Shown here: positions 13,152-25,275 of the stretch, in pieces | How the letters are laid out: the number at the start of each line of letters is the position of its first letter | How positions within the stretch are numbered: position 1 is the stretch's first letter | Assembly (NCBI GenBank): GCA_003290165.1 | Contig: QNQO01000672.1 | Span: 496,001 to 560,000, forward strand | Direction of reading: 5' to 3' | From: Berberis thunbergii | Taxonomy: Eukaryota; Streptophyta; Magnoliopsida; Ranunculales; Berberidaceae | DNA length: 64,000 nt | Program-made: the position numbers and the translations under genes | The notes under the pieces: generated by a model | Database searches by the model: none | Told to the model about the DNA's origin: nothing | The model's input: only the letters and a program-made list of their open reading frames with translations

Positions 13152-13235
13152 CTACAGCAGGAACAAACAAGGCTGCCTCCAGTGGCACTACTTTGAACAC
13201 AAGGAAGCTTGATAAAGAAACATAAGTTCTTGCTC
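13152..13235 (+). pseudogene. Captured exon of multiprotein-bridging factor 1 (MBF1)
   Basis: Bounded by CTTCCAG and by GTGAGT, this 84-base exon reads AGTNKAASSGTTLNTRKLD, which matches the conserved region just before the helix-turn-helix of plant MBF1 transcriptional co-activators. After KLDKET a TAA stop replaces a residue, so it cannot encode the normal protein. It lies inside the CACTA element, upstream of the transposase and in the same orientation. No other MBF1 exon is seen nearby, which fits capture of one genomic piece rather than a decayed whole gene. Confidence 0.75.
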
Positions 13236-14918
13236 GTGAGTACTCAACTCTTTGGATTTTGTGGTTTCTTACAGTTTAATTGTATCATCATTAGATTGCC
13301 TCTAGCTTCGACCAAACTATAAGGAAATGCAAGATGCCATTAAAGAGGGATACGCATTAAAATGGGTTGGTTTTATCAAAATGTAAAGAAACCAGTAAAG
13401 AAACCTAAACATAAAACCAAATATGCGAAATTAGTAAATCCAACTTCGTTTTGGTTCAGGGATCCTAAATAACCCTTACTCAATTTTCTAAAAAAAAAAA
13501 GAAAACATTTGCTTTGGTTGCTTGGTTCTTGCATGAATCTAAGTTAGGCGAATACAAGAAAACTTACTCCTTTATCATCAGAAGGACTGAGTTTTCCTTA
13601 AATTAGTGAATCCCGCGATTTCACTTCTTACCCAAAAAAATGTAATTTGATGCCTTTCTTTCTTCACTTTGGGTCTCAAGGTGTTCATGGCCTTACTGCG
13701 GTTTGAACTAGAGAAGTGCTTGATAAATGTAGCTTCCACCCTCTCAATGAGTCTGGTAATCTTTGGAGTTCACAAGCAAAACCAGAACAGTTACGTTAAT
13801 GAAGACAACTATACTTGTAAAACTAGTACAAATCAGATTATGATACCCTGATGAATTCTAGTTACATCATTTTATCTTTTGTTGGTTCATTATGTGTTCA
13901 ATTATTTCAGCCATATCTCCAAGATCCATGAAATAAAAATCCTAGGAGAATAGGTGAAGGAGCTCCCCTTGCATGCACAACATAAATAACAATTCACTCG
14001 TCATGAATAACAATTTTTTGTTTTCTTTTCGATTCGGTCCCTTCAAAGTTTTGAAGGAGCTTGTAGACTTGCTAAAATTACAAAAACCAATAATTTTAAC
14101 TTGTACACTTGCATCTTTTTCCAACAAAAACGGGTTATAAATTTGATTTGTCAAATTTTAATTCATCCAGAAAGATGATTTCTTATATTCCTTGGATTTA
14201 AATGGAGTGGTACCTGTATGATTTATCCTATACATCCATCAACTTTTAGGTTGAGTAGTGGTTCATGGATCATTTTCATCACAAGTCCATTTCTTCGGAT
14301 TTCCAAAGTGATGATCGGGAATTATGCAATCATATATTGGAGGGTTTATGGTAGAAAACCCAGCTAGTGTACTTCATGACCAGTCTACAACAAAATTAGC
14401 TATACTCACACCATATTTGTTTGGCAAAGAAACTCCATATTTGTGCACAAAAACTATTGGGTTAACTGCCATTTCTTATTTGCGTCCCTGCCATTTCAAG
14501 CATTGTAATTGATGTTAAACTGCCTTTCTTTCTTGGATTTTGATAATCTAGCTCTTTGTTTTATATGCTAAAATCCTATAACGATCTTCCTTTTATTTGC
14601 ACTCTTATGGGTTGTTGATGAATTCTTATTTTAATGTCTATATATTTTTATTTTGTTTTTTCTAAGATCAGCAATAAGCATGATTGTGGTATTTTAGAAA
14701 CAATTAGTTTGGATAGGAGATCCAATGTAACTCAAGTAATTGAGTTGGATTGGGAATGTAGAAAGAAATTCAATGAAACATTGTATAGGGTACCATAACA
14801 AATACAACAGCACAACTGGATGAATTGAAGTTCATTAGATTGGTCAATGACTTTCAAGCAATTTAGCAATTTAGATTCCTTTGGTCAATGACTAAAGTTA
14901 ATCTTTTAATTTTTTTGT
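13236..14918. other. Internal CACTA DNA, no recognised gene
   Basis: AT-rich DNA between the MBF1 exon and the transposase gene. It probably includes intron sequence brought in with the MBF1 exon and the transposase promoter. Short open frames here match nothing I know. Confidence 0.4.
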
Positions 14919-17900
14919 GTGAATGCAACAATTCCTTTAGATAAGTCATGGATGAACAAACGGGGAAGTGCAATGTATATAAACGGCGTTAGACAATTCC
15001 AACAGTTTGTTGAGGATAATGCAAATGGAGAGAGTCTTTTTCCTTGCCCATGTGTTCGATGTAGGAACTCGAGGGAAAACATTAGTGTTGACGACATAGG
15101 TGTTCAATTGTTAAGCCATGGCATTGATACCAATTATGTCACGTGGATACATCATGGAGAGAATATAAAAAAGCATGTGATTGGTGTACCTATGACAGAA
15201 GTGGTTGAACCTGATGATGCCTGTGAATATCCTAGGATGAGCGAGCTAGTTGATGATGTATTCCTCAACATGCAAACTGTGGAGGATGATGATGGGATAA
15301 ATGACTTGAATGACACCGTCTAAGAATGTTTTGGAGGTAATCCAGAAGGTGGTGCAGAACTTTCTCGTGAACCTAAGACAGTTATGAACAAGAAGTATCA
15401 AAAGTATAAGGAAAAAGCGACTGTGCCTTTGTACAATGGGTGTCCTAAGGATAAGACCATGTTGTCCACCATTATTGAATTGCAGAATTTCAAGACTCGT
15501 TTTAGTTGGAGTGGTAATAGTGTGACTATGTTGTTAAAATGGCTAAAAACCTTATTACCGGATGATTGTAATTTGCCAGATAACTACCCAACATATGAAA
15601 AACACAATTAAAGATATGGGGATGGAATGTAAGACAATACATGCATGTGCCAATGGATGCATGCTCTATTGGAAAGAATATGAGGGTCTGGTTGGTTGTC
15701 CAAAATGTGGTTCTGGTAGGTATAAGGTTTATGTGGATGTCGATGACAACGACTCCAGCAAGGTATACAGGAAAGAAGCTAAAAAGGTTGTAAAGTATTT
15801 TCCATTGATTCCAAGGTTGAAAATTTTTTTAGCATACCGTGGATTGGTGAAGCAATGACTTGGCACAAGGATGCTTATTCAGATGGGAATTTGATGAGAC
15901 ATCCATGTGATTCAGCACAATGGACTTTAACAAATATGAGATGGCTAGAGTTTGCCTCTGATAGTAGGAAATTTGAGACTTGCAATATCGACTGATGGTT
16001 TTTAACCCACGTGGAAATCTAAGTAATGCTTATAGTTGTTGGCCACTAATAATAGCACCCTTGAATCTTCCACCTTCTTTATGCATGAAAAAGGAGTTTT
16101 GGTTTGTTAACCTTGTTAATATCAGGGCCAAAAGCACCCGAAAGAATATTGATGTTTACCTGGAGCCATTAGTAGAAAAGTTGAAGGAATTGTGGGCAGA
16201 TGGTGTTTCAACTTGAGATGTGTGTACTAAAAGCAATTTTCAGGTTGAAAGCAATGTTGTTTTAGGGTATCCATGACTTTCCTGCTTATGGGACTCTAGC
16301 TGGTTGTAATGTTCATGGTTATAATGCATGCCCCTATTTGTGTTGATGATGTAGAATCTGAACGTTTTTCAAACAGTCGGAAGATATGCTATAGAGGCCA
16401 TCGACGTTTTTTGCCTACAAAACACAAGTTTAGAGATGACAAGGGATTCAACAAAGATGTTGAACATCGTCGTGCTCCACGACGGTTATTTGGCGAAGAA
16501 GTTGAACAAAGGATAGTGGAAAATTTGGAAGGTAGTTCTACACAAGGTAGGGTTAGTGGGAAAAAACGCAAGAATATGGTTGATAATGATAGCGTCAATG
16601 ATGAACCAACCAATAACATTGCGCAACCTTGGTCTAGAAGGTCCATTTTATTGATTTGCCGTACTGGAAGTTTGTTGAGCTACGACATAATATTGATGTG
16701 ATGCATATGAAAAGAATGTCATTGAACACTTATTGAACATATTGTTGAATGTCTCAAGAAAACAAAGGATGGTGAGAATGCTAGAAAAGATATGGAAGAC
16801 ATGGGAACTCATAAGAGATATTGGTTGAGCCATGACAATGAAACGGGAAAAAACTTCAATGCCAAAAAGCATCATTGCCTTGACCAAGAAAGAAAAAAAA
16901 GTATTTATGAATACACTAAAAGAGTTGAAATTGCCGAGTGGATTTTCATCCAAGTTGAGTAATTGCGTTCTTGGCAATCCCCTGGAGCTAAGAGGACTGA
17001 AGTCACATGATTACCATGTCATTATGCAACATTTACTTACAGTTTTGCTTAGACATGTTTTTCGTGACAAGAAGGATAAAGATTTAAGAATTGCTATTCA
17101 AAGAATTAGCTTATTCTTTAATATCTTATGTGCTAAAGTGATCAACAAAATAGATCTTCAGTTGGCACACAAAGTGTGATTGAGGCAATGTGTGTCCTTG
17201 AAAAGGAGTTTCCGCCTTCATTCTTTGTTATAAGTGTGCATTGCATGGCTCATCTAACCGAGGAAGCGATGCTTGGTGGTCCAGTTCGATATCGATGGAT
17301 GTATCCCTTTGAGCGGTAAATAATTTTTCTAATTTTAGTGCACGTCATCACGTTATCTTATTATATTATATACTAATTTATCATTTTATTTATGATTGAT
17401 AGGTTAATGAAACGATACAAAGACTATGCTAAAAATTTCAGATACATAGAAGGATCAATAGCAGAATCATACCTTGTAGATGAATCTGTTACATACTGAA
17501 TGGAGTATATGGCAAAGCCACGGTTCGGAACTCACAAACACAGTCAAGAGGAGTGGCTTGATGTAGATGATGAGTATGCCGATGAAAAGCCATTGGATAA
17601 AGGAAAAAACTATATGCTAAATAATGTACAATTTAAACAAGCTCGAAGATGGGTTTTCAATGCACTTGCTGATTCGAGTGATTGGGAAGAGTAAGATATA
17701 TAATATTTTAGTCTTTTTTTATAACTAGAAATATAGAATTATGATAATATGGTAACTTGTGCAGAAAATACAATGAATATTGCATGGAGTTGGCTACACA
17801 AAGTAAAAAAAAAGGGTCAGGAAAAATGTTGAGAAAGCTACAGATTTTATTCCTTGGTTGTGTAATGAGGTATTTTATAATGTGTATTTATTCATATATA

Positions 17901-18550
17901 TATATACATATATAATTTTTTTATTTTCAGATTTCAGTTCTAAGATGATTTGTTTTACAATGTAGTTGGAGAAGGCTGGGGAAACAAATACCACACTTTG
18001 GAGGTTAGCCAATGGTCCACAATTTTTGGCAACCCGATATCAAAAATATTGTGTAAATGGTTTCACATTTGCGACAAGTTCTTTGGATGAATGTTTGGTG
18101 ACACAAGATAGTGGTGTCTCCATGGATGTCATTGCTCATTTTGTTGCTAGTAAGAAAGATAAGAGGCCAAAGGACCAACTAGTCAAATGGTATGGAGTTG
18201 TTAGAGACATACTGGTGCTAGACTACATAGATTTCAAAGAAACTGTCTTCTATTGTGATTGGGTCAAAGTGGAAGATAAGAAAATGCATATAAGGTGGAC
18301 CCAATTTGGAACCATGAGATGGTAAACTTGTCGAAGCTAAAAGACAAAAGAAAGGTGGAAGAGGATCCATTCATTTTAGCTCAAGAAGCAAGTGGGGTAT
18401 TTTATTTCGAAAGATCAATCAAATGACGGGTGGCATGTAGTTCTACATACTCAAAGAGGCTTGAACACTAATGTCGATAAAAAAGAAATTCCCACTGTGT
18501 ATCAAAGCATCTTGAATGACAACCCCAACCTGAAGAGCTTACTGGAATTT
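14919..18550 (+). pseudogene. CACTA TNP2-type transposase, decayed
   Basis: The domains appear in the normal order. The transposase-associated N-terminal domain is at 14940-15200 (LDKSWMNKRGSAMYINGV, then CPCVRCRN and WIHHGE). Transposase_21 follows at 15380-16260 (MLLKWLKTLLPDDCNLPDN, then HACANGCMLYWKEYEGLVGC with a CPKCG knuckle). A DUF4218-like block is at 16830-17330 (LRGLKSHDYHVIMQHLLTV, ending GGPVRYRWMYPFER), and a DUF4216-like block at 17980-18340. Two introns fall at about 17318-17402 and 17694-17764. Several frameshifts and stops (for example after 15322, 15608 and 15855) show it is dead. The protein would cut at CACTA ends. Confidence 0.9.
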
Positions 18551-18818
18551 TAATTGACTATGCTACAATATTTTTTGATGCATTTCTAATACTATTTTAG
18601 TCATCCTCTTTGGTTGAGACCAAATATTTTGTCTTTGTTTCTTATTTTGACTTTTGAGTTGGGAAAGGGAAGCTTTGTAGCTATGTATTCAGATTGGCTT
18701 TTCCAATGCTTTATAAAAATCTATTTGTGGTGATATGTTGTGGAAGGAAATTATCTATAAATGTGGTGTATATAGTTGATTCTTATTTCTTTTTGTTTGA
18801 TAATGGTTAATATCTATA

Positions 18819-20296
18819 ATGTCATTGATAGAAATGGATAGTACTCGCGGCAATCTCTCCACCATTGATGTCACTAGATCTACAAATGATGACATTGAAG
18901 TTAAACAGACCATACAGTTCAACCTCCACGGTTTAGCAGTTGGACCTGGTGCTAGAAATTTCAATAAAAACATTGGAAAGCTTGTTGAAACCCTTGTGCC
19001 CATCAAATTCAAGGGTTGGCACCATGTTACTGACAACTACAAAGAGGATGTGTGGAATGGCCTCAAGGTGAGATTTTACATCATTGATTTTCATAATGTC
19101 TTATTTTATTTTCAACTTATATCTCAATGGCTTATTTGCAGCGTGAATACGACATCCCAAATTATGTGAAAAAGAGTGTGCATTTGAAAATGCCTGAATA
19201 TTATAGAAGGTTCAAGGCAGATCTTAGGAAAAATTATTTGGATAAGTATCCTACCATTGAGGAACAAGAGAAGCATGTTCCAAATGGTGTAAGAGAGGAG
19301 GATTGGAAGGAGTTTGTTCGCTATGAGAGCACCCCTGAAGCGAAGGCAATTAGAGCCCAAAATGCAAAAAACAAAAAGGCTTCAAAGTATGTATGGGGGG
19401 GTGGCCAAAAGAGTGCTGCAGAAGTAGAGTATGAAATGGTAATTGAGTTTCTAGCTACTAGTACAATATATATACCATTTAACTATATAGGCTGAGACTA
19501 ATCTTTCAAGTATATAGGTTGAGAAGAACCCTGATGGGGAACCAGTCACACGCACTGACATATGGATTGCTTTGTCACACGGAAAGGATGGAAAACCTAC
19601 GCATGGTTCTGAACAATATATGGTATGTGCCCAATGATGTCTTTTATACACAATTCTTAATTTACTTTGTAGTTGTTTGAATATTATTTGTGTCCTGGAT
19701 TTATTTTATTTTTCATTCTTTTGAAGGAACAAGTTAAAGCAAAAAAAGCTGCCTTGCAAGAATCTTCAACCAGGGTACCACTGACCTCACTATTGATGAT
19801 GATCCTCTAAGCCAAGTGTTTGGCCAAGAAGCGAGGGGACGTACTCGTTGTGTTGGAACCCACCGTCTCTAAAAGGAAGTATGATGCTGCACTTCCCGCT
19901 CGTTCATTGCTTTTGGAAAAAACATTGGAAGTAAAAAAATTTAGCGAAAAATATGATAGATTGGAAGAAAATGTTAGATGGATACGAGAGAGACTTGAAA
20001 GTGGAACTTATGTGAGACCATCAACAAGTGAGGGAATACAAGGAGGGACACAAAGAACTGAAGATACACCGTCATCCCGTGCACAATCGACAAGGCAACC
20101 AGAAAATCCATTACCTCCATCTCCATTACCACCATCTCCATTACCTCCATCTCCATTACCACCATCTCCATTACCATCATCTTCTCAAGGTGTTGCGAGG
20201 TTTCCTTCTCCAAGCAATCCTGTTCCTTCAGTGTCAAGGACTTACAAAGTTTGTGATTGGGAAAGGAATGTCATTGCGATAGCAATAGAGTTGTAG
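18819..20296 (+). pseudogene. Plant transposase Transposase_24 (Ptta/En/Spm second gene), decayed
   Basis: The second CACTA gene, just downstream of TNP2 and on the same strand. Exons lie at about 18834-19066 (LHGLAVGPGARNFNKNIGKL), 19141-19440 (REYDIPNYVKKSVHL.. then KYVWGGGQKSAAEVEYEM), 19519-19623 (RTDIWIALSHGKDGKPTHG), 19727-19790 and 19830-20296. The last has a coiled-coil-like stretch and five LPPSP repeats at 20107-20175. This family is thought to bind the ends and assist transposition. A frame break near 19800 suggests decay. Confidence 0.8.
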
Positions 20297-20299
20297 ATC

Positions 20300-21530
20300 C
20301 TATCATCAATTCTCTTGTGCTTGTCATGGATCATTGAACCCTGCAACAGAGATCAGACTTTCCTTATGCTTTCAAATTCAGGACTGGGGTGAAACTTTAC
20401 AAAAGTGATCCAAAAGGAGACATGATGGGGGATTTGGACGTTGGTGATTTCTTTGTATGGTGTAAAAATCATGTGGAACTTGATGATTGATAGTTACAAC
20501 TATGTTGGAAGCAATGTAATGGTGGCAGCAAAAGAGGAGCTGAGTAAAATACACTACGGGCACAGTGATTGTTCATTTTAAGGTAACTAGCTGAAAGCTT
20601 AAGTGCAAGTATTCTCATTCGCAACAATTGGTATGACCTTAGTTCATCTTTGATTGCTATGGTGCATATACTACAGTTTGCTTTGTTCTCATATTTATGT
20701 CTATTGCTTTTGATATTGATTATGATGTCTTTCTTTATACAGGAGTTCTATTTTCTACACAAAACCAAAACCAAGAGTCTAATGGTGAATTTTCTGACTA
20801 TATTTACTTTTTAATGTTTATTTATGATCAATATACATATTTAAGACTCTCATTGCTTGACTGCTTTTTGTGAAGTTTGCATTTGCAGTTTTAATTATTT
20901 ATGTATTTATTTCATCTAACTGTCAGGTATGGCAGTCAATTGTCTCCAAGGAAACACTGCAGCACAGAGCGCATCCCAGCAGGGTTGCGCTGCAGTTTCA
21001 GCGTGCTTTGCATTGCAGACAGAGTGCGATGTTGATCCAGACAGAGTGCGATTCAGCGTGTCTGCTGTACGTGCTATTTCTGGCAGCAGCGGGTTTCAGC
21101 ATGCGCGGTTAGCACACTGGTTTTGAGCTGTGGTTGAGGTATTCTCCTTACATGTGGTGGCCATCTAACCTAGTTCAAGTATTGTTCTTTAGGTATCATC
21201 TCAAACTCTTTATCTTTGTTGTTCATTTCTCTTTTGTTACATGTCTCTGATGATGAAACTGTGATCCTACAGAGCACTTCATGAAGAAGAGGTGAGGCCA
21301 ATTATGTGATGACATCCGAGCAGGCCAGCTAGGCCCCATGATTACAGACTCTGAGTGCAGATCAGCTATGTTGGACATACTTAAATCAGTGATGAAGCTC
21401 TTAAATATGGTGAATTTGATTACATAAACGGAGGTATGCATGCAACTTGTAGGGTGATGGTTTCTGTTCTTTTAATTGTGAATGAAAATTCGAAAAAAAC
21501 TGATTGTGTGAATTCTGTTATGTTGTTTCA
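20300..21530. other. Internal CACTA DNA with a GC-rich patch, no recognised gene
   Basis: 20380-20500 retains a short coding-like stretch (FRTGVKLYKSDPKGDMMGDL) that may be the tail of the transposase. 20935-21125 is a GC-rich CAG/GCA patch similar in composition to 25140-25275. 21251-21430 ends before GTATGC like an exon but is not recognised. Confidence 0.35.
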
Positions 21531-21531
21531 G

Positions 21532-21700
21532 CTGCACTTGTACAGTGCCAGACAGCAGGAAATTTTCTGGGATTGCCGGCAATATCAGTTCAAGTAGGAT
21601 CTCAATTACCCTTTCGAGCCTCTGACCTTGCTTAGTCGTAGTGACATGTTCTTATCTGTTACAATTCTGTGTGCTTTTTGTAGGTTGGATATGACATCTA
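21532..21700 (+). pseudogene. Captured amidase (fatty-acid-amide-hydrolase-like) exons
   Basis: The exon at 21532-21593, between TTTCAG and GTAGGA, reads CQTAGNFLGLPAISVQ. A following piece at 21684 continues VGYDI and then meets TAG. Together they match the conserved GNFLGLPAISVPVGYD segment of amidase-signature enzymes, closest to plant FAAH. The Ser-Ser-Lys catalytic residues lie elsewhere in the family and are absent. The intron between the two pieces keeps GT and AG borders, so the capture was of genomic DNA. Confidence 0.65.
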
Positions 21701-22212
21701 GTATTCAAATTCATCTCTAGTCTGTACTTTGGTGATTTGCTGAGTAGGCGTCAAGTAAATATGTTGTTTGCTTATTACTCTCTATCTAGATAATACTTGA
21801 TAGATTTTAATAAATTTGACTAAAGCTTTTAACCTAAGCGTGGGTAAAACTTTTAATGAGTTTGTGATCGAAATAATTTAGAATGAAAATATGTTAGATA
21901 TGTGGAATTGTGAAGAAGAGGAAAGGGGAAAGAAGTCAAAGAATAAAAGTAAAGGATTAGATGTGCGCTAGTTGTTCCAGTACTTCAATTATTATGCAAA
22001 CGTTTAGATACTTGGATCAATTAGGAAAACACCCGCCTAATCATCAAAAGAAGATTTTTAATGAACTAGATGTGACCATCCTATAGTGTATTAAAATTGG
22101 AAGTTCTAGAATATTTCTTGAATGATTGTTGGGGGGAATTTTACTGTCTGAAATGTAATTTAAAAGTTCAGAACTTCAGATGCTTATATTAAACTTCTTT
22201 ACTTTGGATTAG
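21701..22212. other. AT-rich spacer between captured fragments
   Basis: Non-coding AT-rich DNA between the amidase and beta-glucosidase pieces. Nothing recognised; it may include donor intron sequence. Confidence 0.4.
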
Positions 22213-22580
22213 GGACCCTCAACTTCTGAAGAAGATTGGAGCTGCAACTGCTCTTGAAGTTAGAGCTACTGGGATTCCTTATGTTTTTGCTCCGTGCATT
22301 GCCTGTAAATACACTTAACTCAATAGCTACATTTTTGTTACTGGAATTTCTAAACAAATGTTATGTATATATCTCAGAAGTACCATTGTCTTACTTTTAC
22401 ATGGTCATTTACATTATTACTATGGTTCTTACAGGTTGCAGGGACCCAAGATAGGGTCGCTGTTACGACAGCTACAGTGAAGATCACAAGATTGTGCAAG
22501 CAATGACAGAGATCATTCCCGGTTTACAAGGAGATATTCTTGCTGGCTCTAGGAAAGGCGTTCCTTTTGTTACTGGAAGT
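22213..22580 (+). pseudogene. Captured GH3 beta-glucosidase exons
   Basis: Exon 22213-22304 reads [20 protein letters not shown] then [10 protein letters not shown]. After a GT..AG intron, exon 22435 to about 22580 reads [21 protein letters not shown] then [20 protein letters not shown]. This is the N-terminal barrel of plant glycoside hydrolase family 3, including the conserved CRDPRWGR block. The tryptophan codon of that block is now TAG, so the piece is dead. About 80 residues of a protein of roughly 600 are present. Confidence 0.88.
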
Positions 22581-22655
22581 TTAGATGCTTGCAACATTTT
22601 CATCTTTTATTTTGTTGTTATTATGTTACATTTTCAACAAATTTCTATGTCTCAG

Positions 22656-22772
22656 GTTGTTCAAAGATTTCAGGAGTTGTTCTCTCAGACCAAATATAAG
22701 GAAGCTGCTGAACTTGCTGCCGATTCTCCTCAAGGAATCCTTCGTACCCCTGACACTGTTGCAAAATTTCAG
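22656..22772 (+). pseudogene. Captured clathrin heavy chain exon (open frame)
   Basis: An exact exon between TCTCAG and GTATTT: 117 bases, 39 codons, no stop, reading [20 protein letters not shown] and then [18 protein letters not shown]. It matches the highly conserved N-terminal region of clathrin heavy chain just after the beta-propeller. The normal protein has about 1,700 residues, so this is a fragment. It lies only 75 bases after the beta-glucosidase piece, so two unrelated genes are juxtaposed. Sequence preservation suggests recent capture. Confidence 0.88.
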
Positions 22773-24999
22773 GTATTTGATTGTCTCAGGTTGTGCTTCT
22801 ATGTTATCAAGTAAATGCTAAAAGCAGCCAGTTATCAGGAGCTCTGTTTAGCTTTTGAATTGATTTGATTGAGAAATGTCCAAGATCTGCAAACATTGTT
22901 TCAGTTTCTGTAGTATATGCAAAACTGCTTATATTACATGTAAACACAGTTCAAAAGCTGAGCCATAGATTAACAAAAGTAACCAGCAAGAGTGTCTACT
23001 TGTTACAACTACTTTTTCGTCATCTCTTTGTTTTTTCCCACCATATCACAGAAAACAAAATTAAACTCAAAATCAAGATAGATTATTTTTTAGTGAGCAT
23101 ATAATTTGGATAGATTTTTCCTTTCTTAAATACTTGGTAAATACCTTTTGTCATCTCCTTTTGTGGCTTCTTTGATCCCTCCAACTGCAGATAAAACTGC
23201 ACATAATATAGGTTGAAATTTAGAAAAATAGAGGAATCCTCAATATATATTAGAAATTAAAAAATAATTAAGACCTTGAAACAATTAGATCATGCAAATC
23301 TACAACCTGAAATCTATTCAAAGTTAAATCCTTGAGTTACCATCAATTCATGTATGATTAGTTGTGGAGGTTTGGTAACAAGATTCAGTATCTTAGATTG
23401 GTACTATAAAATTTACTATCAATTTTGAACATGAAAAGGACCTGAAATGCAAGGGGTTAGGACCCCATCTCTGATCACCATGGAAGTACTTCTATTGCAT
23501 CTTTAGATGCTGACCTCAGTCTTCAAATTGCTACCATTATGGGAGGTGGCTGAAAAACTGAGAGAACCTGATATTTTCACATAAAGTCAACTGAAGGTAT
23601 TAACAAAGAAATTGAATGATAACCTCAAGCTATATATATAATCCAAAACTTACTTCTTTGAACCATTACAATCTCAAATGTTAGGTTTGGTCCATGCAGT
23701 GTGCTGGATTGTCTTTGGAGGTCGCACAAAAGACGTCACTTTGCTTTGTTTTCAAGTTGATAGGCATGTGTAACTGACAAAATAGGAGCTGCCACATAGA
23801 TACGATCATTAATATTGATTGGCTATACAAAATTACTCACACTCTATCATCTAGATCAACTTCGCTTAAGTGACTAGCAATTTCAGTGATAGAATTACTC
23901 ACACTCTGGTATTCTCCAAGCATTCTCATTGATAATGGCTGAAACTTTAACATTCTTATGAAGAGACGAATCATATTGTAACTCCTGTAGGAACTTATCA
24001 ATAAGGATTCACATGGGGTGCCATGGAAAATATCCCAGCTTTGACTCCTCTTTGTGGCAGAATCCTCACTTCTCTATTTGGCATTTGTGTTTGAACAAAA
24101 CCCAGCTTGTAGAAACAAAAACAAGTGAAGAAGAAAAAGAGTAGTAAAGTACAGAGTGCTCTGCATCTCAGCATAGAAATTAAACTATATAAAGGAATTT
24201 TAGGTAGGAGGGAATATGTTCCTGATCATTGAGTAATTTGACATCTTGGGATAGAGAAAGGTCATTGATGCGTGATATGTGAATATGAACTTTGATCACT
24301 GATACAATCTTTGACTAACTTAGCTCACTCGGACTAAAGAGTTTTTTTTCGATATATGATATTTACCTTAAATTTACCTAGATAAAAATTTCAATTATGT
24401 AGAGAAAAATCATTCTTTCATAATTGTTCCTTTTGTGGTTGCAGGGGAAGATATTATGATCTCCAATGCTCTTGGCTGTGAGTTGCGCTAGCTGGTACGT
24501 GTGGTACGTGTATACAAGTTGTCGGCTTGTGCTTGCAAATGTTTCATCGTGAAGGCCAAACCTGGTACCCCTTTCCTTATTTTTTTTTATTTTTTTTGGA
24601 ATTTTGGATGTTGGGTTTTGATAATTTGTGGAAAAAAATGAAATGGGTTGGTTTTGATTTTCTTTTTGAAAATTAAATTTTGGGTATTTCATGAAATTGA
24701 AGAAATTTCATGTTGTGTTGGATATCGCCAACACTAGATCAGCTTGATAACAAATGGCAATTGTAGAATGTGAGTTGGAAGTAGTCTATACTCAATACTG
24801 GGAGTCATCAGTGTATTAATTGTAACTTAATTCTTCCATCTAGGTAGCAATTTTCAAATTACAAAGTTTCTACACTTTCCTTTATTTTTGTTGCATGGGA
24901 AGAAACTAACTTTCTACAGGGAGATGTATACGTCTTACGAGGTTCTATTCCTTTCGTTTTATCAAATAGAAAGCTTACATTGAACAACTTTCTTTGCAG
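22773..24999. other. Internal CACTA DNA, no recognised gene
   Basis: AT-rich DNA between the clathrin and NPH3 pieces; it may hold intron sequence of the donors. Short open frames match nothing known to me. Confidence 0.4.
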
Positions 25000-25069
25000 G
25001 CGCTGTACTTCTGGTCTTAGAAGTGATGTTATTATTGAGGTTGAAGAAATATCCTTTTATCTTCACAAG
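25000..25069 (+). pseudogene. Captured exon of an NPH3/RPT2-type BTB protein
   Basis: Bounded by TTTGCAG and by GTGCAC, this 70-base exon reads RCTSGLRSDVIIEVEEISFY then LHK. It matches the start of the BTB domain of plant NPH3-family proteins (consensus GLPSDVxVEVGExSFHLHK), which act as CUL3 adaptors in phototropism and auxin transport. Twenty-four bases of this exon (TCTTAGAAGTGATGTTAT) recur at 25098, just beyond the donor site, suggesting a slipped or filler copy at the capture junction. Confidence 0.7.
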
Positions 25070-25139
25070 GTGCACTTACTCAACTCTAATTCTAGTCTTA
25101 GAAGTGATGTTATCATAACTGCCAGGACAGTGGGTACTC

Positions 25140-25275
25140 TGCAGTGAAATAGAGCGCACTCTGGTTTGCGACCAGCAGCAAGCTCGCATCAGTGCGTTCC
25201 TCGCAGAGCAGCAGTTCGTCCCTCGCAGCAGCAGCATTGATTCCCTTGCAGCAGCAACAGCAGTGTGTACTTTGC
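25140..25275 (+). repeat. CAG/GCA-rich low-complexity patch
   Basis: Imperfect GCAGCAGCAG-type sequence that opens frames on both strands (Ser/Ala/Gln-rich). Its composition differs sharply from the AT-rich surroundings and resembles 20935-21125 in the same element. Confidence 0.5.
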
